In this document: positions 1 through 5,097 of the stretch, piece by piece
How positions within the stretch are numbered: position 1 is the first letter of the stretch
Layout of the letters: every line of letters begins with the position of its first letter
From: UBA12014 sp029248335
GTDB taxonomy: Bacteria > Planctomycetota > Phycisphaerae > Phycisphaerales > SM1A02
Assembly: GCA_029248335.1 (NCBI GenBank)
Contig: JAQWJM010000039.1
Span: 1 to 8,284, forward strand
Length of the DNA stretch: 8,284 nucleotides
Reading direction: 5' to 3'
Position numbers and translations under genes: made by a program
The notes under the pieces: generated by a model
Told to the model about the DNA's origin: nothing
Databases searched by the model: none
What the model saw: the letters and a program-made list of their open reading frames with translations, nothing else

Positions 1-969
1 GTCTCGATCGGGACGGTGTCGCGCGTGTTGAACAACCAGCCGCACGTCAGCGAGAAGGCGCGGGCCAAGGTGCTCAAGGCGGCCAACGCGATTCGCGATG
101 ATGTCGCGGTCGTCAACCGAAAGGCGACGACTTCGATCGCCCTCGTCTATCGCGGCGAATCCTCGCTCTACTCCGAGTTCGACGCGTCCATCCTGCACGG
201 GGTGGTCACCGAACTCGAGCAGACCAATCACGACCTGGTGATCATCAATGCGGACCGTGGTCGGGATTCCGGGGAGTCACTCGGCCAGATGCTGCTCCGG
301 CGCGGCGTGGCCGGCGCGCTGCTCCGGACCGTCCGATCGACACGGGACATGTGCGTGGATCTCGCCGAGGCCCGCTTTCCGACCGTCATCATCGCCGATG
401 AATTCGACAGTCCCCACGTGGGAAGTGTCCGAGCCTCGTCGGCCGGATCGATCCAGCGCGGACTCGAACACCTGATCCACCTCGGGCATCGCAAGATCGC
501 GATCGGGCTCAACGAGATCGACGACTTCGATCATGCCGAACGGCTCACCGTCTATCGCGAAGTGCTTCATTCGGCCGGACTCTCGATCGAGCCCGAGTGG
601 ATCATCCGCGGGCCCGCCTACACGGCGAGCGGCGGGGCGACGCTTCGTCAGCTGATGTCGCTGCCGAACCGGCCGACCGCCATCTTCGTGACGGATCCGG
701 CACTGGGCGAGGGCCTCGCCGTCGAGGCCCTGCGGATGGGCGTCCGCATTCCCCGGGAGCTCTCGGTGGTCGGCTTCGACGACTCGAACCGACGATTCGC
801 GACCTTCCCGCGACTCTCTTCGATCTGTCAGAACACCGATCTCCTCGGCCGCACCGCGATCCAGCATCTGCTCGGGATCATCGCCAAGACCGCCGAACCG
901 CAGCGTCTGCGGCTCGAGTGCTGTTTCGAACCGCTCGATTCCACGGCGCCGCCGATCGAAGACGAATGA
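1..969 (+). CDS. LacI-family transcriptional regulator, 5' end outside window
   Basis: This is a DNA-binding repressor or activator of the LacI/GalR family, with an N-terminal helix-turn-helix and a periplasmic-binding-protein-like sensor domain. The frame is open from base 1. It begins inside the HTH (VSIGTVSRVLNNQPHVSEKA, the recognition helix and following helix), so about 20 residues are missing and the GTG at 16 is not the true start. Family landmarks in the sensor domain are HLIHLGHRKIAIG (about window residues 157-169), a TAIFVTD stretch, IPRELSVVGFDDS and a C-terminal DSTAPP that resembles the usual R-x-S-T-x-x-P ending. The 322 codons present match a normal ~340-residue protein. An oddity is that the hinge region between HTH and sensor is short and lacks the usual Y-x-P-N-x-x-A-R-x-L pattern. 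The effector is unknown; in this family it is commonly a sugar or related metabolite. Protein A starts 65 bases downstream on the same strand. Confidence 0.95.
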   Translation, partial: VSIGTVSRVLNNQPHVSEKARAKVLKAANAIRDDVAVVNRKATTSIALVYRGESSLYSEFDASILHGVVTELEQTNHDLVIINADRGRDSGESLGQMLLRRGVAGALLRTVRSTRDMCVDLAEARFPTVIIADEFDSPHVGSVRASSAGSIQRGLEHLIHLGHRKIAIGLNEIDDFDHAERLTVYREVLHSAGLSIEPEWIIRGPAYTASGGATLRQLMSLPNRPTAIFVTDPALGEGLAVEALRMGVRIPRELSVVGFDDSNRRFATFPRLSSICQNTDLLGRTAIQHLLGIIAKTAEPQRLRLECCFEPLDSTAPPIEDE

Positions 970-1034
970 CGGCGACCCCGTCGAATCCCTGATCCACACG
1001 TCCCCAGCCACTCCATCCCGGAGACTCCAACGAG

Positions 1035-2855
1035 ATGATTCACCTTTCAGGAAACAAGCGAACCCCGGCCACCGCGGCGATCGTCGCCGCGATCGCGGCC
1101 TCGACGGCGGGCGTCGCCGTCGCGGACGTCGACATCATCGCGATCGACTTCGGTGCGGGTAAGAACGCTGCGCCCGTATACACGGGTGAGTTCGACGGGA
1201 CCGGTGGCTTCGTCGGCTTCGGGATCTCCGCGGACGGCGTCGTCGAGAGTCCCTCGATGGACATCGGAAATGGTGTGACCCTCAGCTTCACCAACGTCAG
1301 TGGCTGGAACAACAGCAACAACGACACGGCGGACGTCGACACCCTGCTCTGGGACCACATCTTCTCCGCGAGTGTCGGGGCCGACGATTCCGTGGCGTTC
1401 GAACTCGCCGGTCTCGACGCCGACGACCTCGTCATCCTCGAACTCCTGGACAAGGCCGATGGTTCGGCGTTGGTGACCTTCAACGGTCTGGAGACGCTGG
1501 TCGATGCGGATGGACTCGGCTTCGTCGACGTTTCGGGTGGAGGCGTCACCGGATCGACGAGCTACCAAGGGTCCTTCACCGGCGCGTCCGGCTCGGGCGA
1601 AGGCAATCTTGCCGCGGCTCGGATCACCATCATCACCACCGGCGGCGGTGGCGGCGGCGGATGCCCGGGCGACTTCAACGAGGACGGCCTCGTCGACGGT
1701 GCCGACTTCGGATTTCTCCTGGGTGCCTGGGGGAAGTGTGGCGGATGCCCGGAGGACATGAACGGCGATGGTTTCGTCAACGGTGCCGACATCGGTGGGT
1801 TCCTCGTCGTGTGGGGCGACTGTCCGCCCACGGGTGATTCCGGTGCCTGCTGCGTCGGCATGGACTGCTACGACGTGACCGCGGGCGATTGCGAGACCCT
1901 TGGTGGCGCCTTCGCCGGTCAGGGAACCACCTGCCTGGACACCGAGTGCGTCATCCCCGCCGACTGCCCCGAGTGCGATTGCTGTGAAGCCACCGGGAAC
2001 GTCGGTTGCTCCGACAACGAGTGTTCGAATCTCGTCTGCTTCATCGATCCCGCCTGCTGCACCGACGGCTGGGACGCGGGATGTGCCGAGCTCGCCGAGA
2101 CCGAGTGCAACGGTTGCGACGGAACGACCGCCGCGACGGTGGTCGCGCTCGACTTCGGAACCGGTGGTGGAAACGGACCGGTCTACGCCGGGATGTTCAA
2201 CGGCGCCAAGGGGTTCGAAGGCCTCGAGATCAGTGACAACGGCGTGGTCGAGAGCCCGTCGATCGAGATCGGCGGCGGCGTGACCCTGAGCTTCACGAAC
2301 GTCAGTGGCTGGAACAACAGCAACAGCAACGTGAACGACGTCAACACGCTCATCGGCGACCACTTCTTCTCGGCGGCGCTGGACGCCGACGATCCGGTCG
2401 GATTCGACATCACCGGGCTCGATCCCGAGCAGACCGTGGTCCTGCAGTTCGTGGACCGCGTGGGCACGGAGCGGGCGCTGGTCACCTTCGACGGCGTGAC
2501 CACGCTCGTCGACGACGACACCGCCTTCACGGACGTCTCCGGTGGCGGGGTCACCGGCTCGTCGAGCTACATCGGCTGGTTCACCGGTGGCGACGGCTCC
2601 GGCGAGGGCAACCTCTCCGGCGCCCGGATCCTGATCTTCGGCGAGGGCGGCAACCCCGGCGGTGGTGGGGGCGGCGATGGGGTCTGCCCCGACTGCGACT
2701 GCTGTGAAGCCAACGGCAACACCAGCTGCTCCGATGCCGCATGCACCACGGCCGTCTGCCAGGTCGATCCGATCTGCTGCGAGTTCGGGTGGGATTCGGT
2801 GTGCGCGTCGATCGCCGAGGTCGAGTGCAACGGCTGCGAGGGCGATGCACCGTGA
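1035..2855 (+). CDS. Secreted modular protein A: two ~170-aa repeat domains, internal dockerin-like domain, Cys-rich modules
   Basis: This is an exported 606-residue protein of unknown function. The ATG at 1035 is supported by GGAG at 1020-1023 and by a signal peptide: K8/R9, an Ala-rich hydrophobic core at 12-29, and a likely cut after AVA at 28-30. Module order is repeat domain 1 (33-202), Gly linker (203-209), dockerin-like duplex (210-263), six-Cys GACC module (270-305), Cys-rich module (311-361, 12 Cys), repeat domain 2 (369-535), Gly-rich linker (536-549), and a second Cys-rich module (551-601). The mature protein is acidic and poor in Lys and Arg, as expected for a Ca-binding extracellular protein. 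No catalytic motif, transmembrane segment or PEP-CTERM-like tail is visible. It is a paralogue of the protein encoded at 3246-4892, with modules in a different order. It follows the LacI-type gene by 65 bases and is followed by a terminator-like hairpin. A matrix, adhesion or glycan-binding role is inference only. Confidence 0.93.
   Translation: MIHLSGNKRTPATAAIVAAIAASTAGVAVADVDIIAIDFGAGKNAAPVYTGEFDGTGGFVGFGISADGVVESPSMDIGNGVTLSFTNVSGWNNSNNDTADVDTLLWDHIFSASVGADDSVAFELAGLDADDLVILELLDKADGSALVTFNGLETLVDADGLGFVDVSGGGVTGSTSYQGSFTGASGSGEGNLAAARITIITTGGGGGGGCPGDFNEDGLVDGADFGFLLGAWGKCGGCPEDMNGDGFVNGADIGGFLVVWGDCPPTGDSGACCVGMDCYDVTAGDCETLGGAFAGQGTTCLDTECVIPADCPECDCCEATGNVGCSDNECSNLVCFIDPACCTDGWDAGCAELAETECNGCDGTTAATVVALDFGTGGGNGPVYAGMFNGAKGFEGLEISDNGVVESPSIEIGGGVTLSFTNVSGWNNSNSNVNDVNTLIGDHFFSAALDADDPVGFDITGLDPEQTVVLQFVDRVGTERALVTFDGVTTLVDDDTAFTDVSGGGVTGSSSYIGWFTGGDGSGEGNLSGARILIFGEGGNPGGGGGGDGVCPDCDCCEANGNTSCSDAACTTAVCQVDPICCEFGWDSVCASIAEVECNGCEGDAP
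1131..1640 (+). repeat. Protein A repeat domain, copy 1 (divergent)
   Basis: Residues 33-202 of protein A are the first of four copies in the window of an unnamed ~170-residue domain. It opens with AIDFG, followed by PVYTGEFDG, SFTNVSGWNN (the most conserved core), DHIF, a GLD-x-D segment, ALVTFNG, and TGSTSYQGSFTG with GEGNL near the end. This copy has changed positions shared by the other three: GDHFF reads WDHIF, and the DR...ERALVTF stretch reads DKADGSALVTF, so both conserved Arg residues are lost. Confidence 0.85.
1662..1823 (+). other. Dockerin-like Ca-binding duplex inside protein A
   Basis: Residues 210-263 contain two EF-hand-like loops in tandem, each led by a Cys-Pro: D213-x-N215-x-D217-G-x-V-x-G-A-D224, and D241-x-N243-x-D245-G-x-V-N-G-A-D252. 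Each is followed by a hydrophobic helix ending in W-G (232-233 and 260-261). This matches the type I dockerin-like pattern common in planctomycete secreted proteins. It is unusual here because it sits in the middle of the protein, between repeat domain 1 and the Cys modules, rather than at the C-terminus as in protein B. Confidence 0.85.
1842..1949 (+). other. Six-Cys GACC module of protein A
   Basis: Residues 270-305 begin GACC and contain six cysteines (272, 273, 278, 286, 300, 305) with a central G-G-x-F-x-G-x-G. Protein B carries a 36-residue module with identical cysteine spacing. It is probably a small disulphide-stabilised extracellular domain, and its function is unknown. The even cysteine number fits three disulphides, which is inference. 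Confidence 0.7.
1965..2117 (+). repeat. Cys-rich module, protein A copy 1
   Basis: Residues 311-361 form a 51-residue module with 12 cysteines. The pattern is C-P-x-C-D-C-C-E-A-x-G-N, then C-S-D, D-P-x-C-C, G-W-D-x-x-C and E-C-N-G-C. It is repeated at the same length at the C-terminus of protein A and in a shorter form in protein B, and in each protein one copy lies directly before repeat domain 2. Confidence 0.8.
2139..2639 (+). repeat. Protein A repeat domain, copy 2
   Basis: Residues 369-535 of protein A repeat the ~170-residue domain: VALDFG, PVYAGMFNG, SFTNVSGWNN, GDHFFSA, GLDPEQTVVLQF, DR with ERALVTFDG, and TGSSSY with GSGEGNLSGARI. It keeps the residues lost in copy 1. At DNA level it is almost identical to copy 1 over the core (2280-2324 against 1275-1319). 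Confidence 0.87.
2685..2837 (+). repeat. Cys-rich module, protein A copy 2 (C-terminal)
   Basis: Residues 551-601 have the same length and cysteine order as residues 311-361: C-P-D-C-D-C-C-E-A-N-G-N, C-S-D, D-P-x-C-C, G-W-D, E-C-N-G-C. It follows a Gly-rich linker and ends five residues before the stop, so it is the C-terminal domain of protein A. Confidence 0.8.
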
Positions 2856-2864
2856 ATTGAATGT

Positions 2865-2950
2865 GAATCCGCCCGTTCGATCCGCCGCCATCCGAAGGCG
2901 AGGCCGAATCGAGGGCGGGATTCGTTGATTCCTTTCGTTTCTGTTTTCAA
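2865..2950 (+). terminator. Probable intrinsic terminator after protein A
   Basis: It starts ten bases after the stop codon. Bases 2865-2881 (GAATCCGCCCGTTCGAT) pair with 2908-2923 (ATCGAGGGCGGGATTC) with two small bulges, giving about 15 base pairs around a GC-rich loop. The following bases, about 2924-2948, are T-rich (TTGATT, CCTTTCGTTTCTGTTTT), which is unusual in this GC-rich sequence. The large loop and interrupted T tract make it a non-ideal but credible Rho-independent terminator. Confidence 0.6.
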
Positions 2951-3245
2951 TCAGGAGAAGAAAACGAGTTCGTTCCCGAGATTCCAAGGTCGTGCGTCAA
3001 GTTCCGGGCCGCATGCGTCCGCCCTTCCCAGCACACGCGACTGCAGCATCACTCGAGCGTCCTCGCGACATCTCGCCCGTCCGATCGAACCGGATTCCTC
3101 CGATCCTGGAGCCCGGTTCAAGCCGACTCGGACCAGTTTTCGGCGGTGAAGGCCGACCCGGTCCATCGCCATCGATCTTCAGGCAATCTCTTCCAGACCC
3201 CGGACACATCCCGAACCCCTCGTATCGAATTGGAGAGTCAGAGAA
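2951..3245 (+). other. Non-coding leader upstream of protein B
   Basis: No gene is credible here: small open frames have no family-like content and no good ribosome-binding site. The stretch probably holds the promoter and 5' leader of protein B, but I could not assign clear -35/-10 boxes. It contains an imperfect hairpin at 3087-3119 and ends with a GGAG (3232-3235) ten bases before the ATG at 3246. Two similar 12-base segments, at 3123-3134 (CCGACTCGGACC) and 3153-3164 (CCGACCCGGTCC), lie exactly 30 bases apart. Confidence 0.5.
3087..3119 (+). other. Imperfect hairpin in the leader of protein B
   Basis: GAACCGG (3087-3093) pairs with CCGGTTC (3113-3119). Inside it CTCC (3098-3101) pairs with GGAG (3108-3111) around a six-base loop. 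It lies about 125 bases before the start codon. It could be an RNA leader structure or a regulator-binding inverted repeat. A chance hairpin in GC-rich DNA is also possible. Confidence 0.3.
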
Positions 3246-4892
3246 ATGAGAAGCAACATCAATCTTGAAACCATGTTCCGGGGCCTCGCGATGGCCGCGG
3301 GGCTCACCGTCGGGCTCTTCGCCGGCCAGGCCGGCGCGGACACCACCACGACCGCCGTCGACTTCGGCATGACCGGTGACAACTGCGGTCCGAGTCCCGT
3401 CTACGCCGGTACCTTCGACGGCACCAGCGGCTTCGTCGGCATGGAGATCGGCAACTGCGGCGACCAGGTCGACGTGAGCGTCGACATCGGCGGCGGCGCG
3501 ACGTTCTCCTTCACCAACGTCACCGGTTGGAACAACACCGACACCAACGACGTCAACGACATCCGTGCCCTCACGGGTGATCACTTCTTCTCCAACTGGG
3601 CGGGCAGCGGTCCGGTCAGCTTCTCCTTCGACGGACTCGACCCGAACGACATCCTCGTGGTCGACTTCGCCGATCGCAAGGGCGGCGAGCGGGCCCTCGT
3701 CACCTTCGACGGCGTGGAGACCATGGTCGAAGGCGTCGTGGGTGACGACGGGGTGTTCACCAACGTCGGCGTCGTGACCGGTTCCTCGAGCTACAGCGGA
3801 TCGTTCACCGGTCCCAACGGCGACGGTGAAGGCAACCTCAGTGGCGCCCGATTCACCGTCATCAGCGCCGGCAAGGGCAGCGGCTCGACCGGCGCCTGCT
3901 GCTTCGGCGAGAACTGCTGGGAGATCGGCGGCAACGACTGCGTCGCGGCCGGCGGCGAGTTCGGCGGTGAGGGCTCGGTCTGCGAAGCGAGCACCTGTGC
4001 ACCTCCGGAACTCATGGAGTGCTGCGTCGAGGGTGAACTTCCCTCCTGCCTCGACGTCGAATGCGCCAACGCCGTCTGCGTCATCGATCCCGACTGCTGC
4101 CTCCTGCTGTGGGATGCGGACTGCGCCGAGATGGCCATCGACATCTGCAACGGTTGCGACGGCACCACCAACATCCAGGTGGCCGCCATCGACTTCGGCA
4201 TGGTCGGGGCCAACTGCGGTGGACCGACGCCGGTCTTCAGCGGCATCTTCGATGCCACCGGCAACTTCGGAGCCATGGAGATCCAGGACTGCGGTCAGCA
4301 GATCGACGTCACCTACGACCTCGGCAACGGTGCGAGCTTCAGCTTCGCGAACGTCACCGGCTGGAACAACACCGATGGCGTCCCCGACAGCAGCCCGCAG
4401 GCCCTGACCGGTGACCACTTCTTCTCCAACTGGGACAACAGTGGTCCGGTCAGCTTCTCGCTGAACGGTCTCAATCCCTGCGACACCGTGATCCTCGAAT
4501 TCGCGGACCGTCGTGGTGGCGAGCGTGCCCTGGTCACCTTCGCTGGCGTCGACACCATGATCGACGGCGTCCCCGACGGCGACGGCAGCGGTGTCTTCAC
4601 CGGTGTGGGCGAGGTCTCCGGAAGCGACTTCTACAGCGGTTCCTTCACCGGCCCCGACGGTGGCGGCGAGGGCAACCTCGCGGCGGCCAAGATCGTCATC
4701 ATCCCGGGCGAAGACTGCGGATCCTGCCCCGGTGATCTCAACGGCGACGACGTCGTCAACGCGGCCGACCTCGGCCTGCTCATCAGCGAGTGGGGCTGCA
4801 AGGGCACCTGCTCCGGCGACCTCAATGGTGACGGCATGGTCAACGCGGCCGATCTCGGCCTGCTCATCAGTTACTGGGGACCGTGCCCCTGA
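3246..4892 (+). CDS. Secreted modular protein B: two ~170-aa repeat domains, Cys-rich modules, C-terminal dockerin-like domain
   Basis: This is an exported 548-residue paralogue of the upstream protein A. The ATG at 3246 is preceded by GGAG at 3232-3235 and gives a signal peptide: R2 and R12, hydrophobic core about 13-26, likely cut after AGA at 29-31. Module order is repeat domain 1 (37-207), short Gly/Ser linker, six-Cys GACC module (216-251), ten-Cys module (259-304), repeat domain 2 (313-487), and dockerin-like duplex (494-547) at the extreme C-terminus. Both repeat domains here share features absent from protein A: an N-C-G near the start, a later C-G-x-Q, and GDHFFSNW followed by GPVSFS. 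No catalytic residues or membrane anchor are apparent. Hairpins on both sides suggest it is its own transcription unit. Function is unknown; an extracellular binding or structural role is inferred from the architecture. Confidence 0.95.
   Translation: MRSNINLETMFRGLAMAAGLTVGLFAGQAGADTTTTAVDFGMTGDNCGPSPVYAGTFDGTSGFVGMEIGNCGDQVDVSVDIGGGATFSFTNVTGWNNTDTNDVNDIRALTGDHFFSNWAGSGPVSFSFDGLDPNDILVVDFADRKGGERALVTFDGVETMVEGVVGDDGVFTNVGVVTGSSSYSGSFTGPNGDGEGNLSGARFTVISAGKGSGSTGACCFGENCWEIGGNDCVAAGGEFGGEGSVCEASTCAPPELMECCVEGELPSCLDVECANAVCVIDPDCCLLLWDADCAEMAIDICNGCDGTTNIQVAAIDFGMVGANCGGPTPVFSGIFDATGNFGAMEIQDCGQQIDVTYDLGNGASFSFANVTGWNNTDGVPDSSPQALTGDHFFSNWDNSGPVSFSLNGLNPCDTVILEFADRRGGERALVTFAGVDTMIDGVPDGDGSGVFTGVGEVSGSDFYSGSFTGPDGGGEGNLAAAKIVIIPGEDCGSCPGDLNGDDVVNAADLGLLISEWGCKGTCSGDLNGDGMVNAADLGLLISYWGPCP
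3354..3866 (+). repeat. Protein B repeat domain, copy 1
   Basis: Residues 37-207 of protein B: AVDFG, PVYAGTFDG, SFTNVTGWNN, GDHFFSNW, GLDPND, ADR then GGERALVTFDG, and TGSSSYSGSFTG with GEGNLSGARF. It adds a Cys pair (NCG and GNCG) that is not in protein A but is present in copy 2 of protein B. Confidence 0.87.
3891..3998 (+). other. Six-Cys GACC module of protein B
   Basis: Residues 216-251 have cysteines at 218, 219, 224, 232, 246 and 251, the same spacing as in protein A residues 270-305, with no length difference. Here it follows repeat domain 1 directly, whereas in protein A a dockerin-like domain is placed between the two. Confidence 0.7.
4020..4157 (+). repeat. Cys-rich module of protein B (shortened, ten Cys)
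   Basis: Residues 259-304 match the Cys-rich modules of protein A: CC, SC-L-D, C-x-N-A-V-C, D-P-D-C-C, W-D-A-D-C and C-N-G-C. It lacks the leading C-P-x-C-D segment, so it has ten instead of twelve cysteines. The loss of exactly two cysteines suggests that those two form a disulphide with each other, which is inference. Confidence 0.75.
4182..4706 (+). repeat. Protein B repeat domain, copy 2
   Basis: Residues 313-487 of protein B: AIDFG, NCG, PVFSGIFD, SFANVTGWNN, GDHFFSNW, GPVSFSLNGLNP, ADR with GGERALVTFAG, and SGSFTGPDG with GEGNLAAAKI. It resembles copy 1 of protein B more than either copy in protein A. Confidence 0.87.
4725..4886 (+). other. C-terminal dockerin-like Ca-binding duplex of protein B
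   Basis: Residues 494-547 contain two nearly identical loops: D497-L-N499-G-D501-x-V-V-N505-A-A-D508-L-G-L-L-I-S, and D525-L-N527-G-D529-x-M-V-N533-A-A-D536-L-G-L-L-I-S. Each ends in W-G and is bracketed by cysteines. This is the standard planctomycete-style dockerin tail. Its partner is unknown, and no cohesin-like protein is visible in the window. Confidence 0.88.
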
Positions 4893-4921
4893 GTCGACGG
4901 TCGTTCTCAAGACCACCATCT

Positions 4922-4987
4922 CCGGCGGGGACGTTCCTCGTCCCCGCCGGGATTCCGCCGGGGGAATCCCGAGGCCCGTCGGGCCTC
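4922..4987 (+). terminator. Tandem hairpins after protein B
   Basis: Three perfect stems follow one another, starting about 30 bases after the stop. CCGGCGGGGACG (4922-4933) pairs with CGTCCCCGCCGG (4939-4950) around a five-base loop. GGGATTCC (4949-4956) pairs with GGAATCCC (4963-4970) and overlaps the first stem by two bases. GAGGCCC (4971-4977) pairs with GGGCCTC (4981-4987). There is no T tract directly after the first stem, so it may protect the RNA 3' end or cause pausing rather than act as a classical terminator. Confidence 0.6.
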
Positions 4988-4999
4988 TCCGATGATCGA

Positions 5000-5050
5000 A
5001 CAAGACCCGGTGCGGGCGGTGAACCGCCCGTATCGGGTCCTGTCTATCAT
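5000..5050 (+). terminator. Two-tier hairpin, probable terminator
   Basis: The outer arms 5000-5009 (ACAAGACCCG) and 5034-5043 (CGGGTCCTGT) pair with one mismatch. The inner arms 5013-5019 (CGGGCGG) and 5024-5030 (CCGCCCG) pair perfectly around a TGAA tetraloop. A mildly T-rich sequence (TGTCTATCATT) follows. This is the best terminator candidate between protein B and the propeller gene. Confidence 0.55.
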
Positions 5051-5097
5051 TCCGACGCACGACAGGTCCGCGACCTAACCTGGAGCTCCGGAAGAAG

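Noticed and set aside
16..18. GTG at 16 as the start of the LacI-type gene
   Set aside because: The frame is open upstream to base 1, and residues VSIG before it belong to the conserved helix-turn-helix, so the true start is outside the window.
2925..2953. TTGATT...CAATCA as a -35/-10 promoter for protein B
   Set aside because: The -10 match is poor, the spacing would imply a ~290-base leader, and the T-rich stretch is better explained as the tail of the preceding terminator.
1047..2987. 646-residue open frame on the minus strand opposite protein A
   Set aside because: It is a by-product of GC-rich, GAC/GTC-rich codons on the + strand. The translation is low-complexity Val/Ala/Arg/Asp with no domain-like motifs, and it covers a clear coding gene and its terminator.
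1131..4706. Repeated domains as a mobile element or transposon duplication
   Set aside because: The repeats are in-frame protein domains with diverged DNA. There are no terminal inverted repeats, target duplications or transposase.
5045..5050. TATCAT as a -10 box for the propeller gene
   Set aside because: No acceptable -35 box lies about 17 bases upstream (the region is within a GC hairpin), and a single hexamer match is too weak to report.
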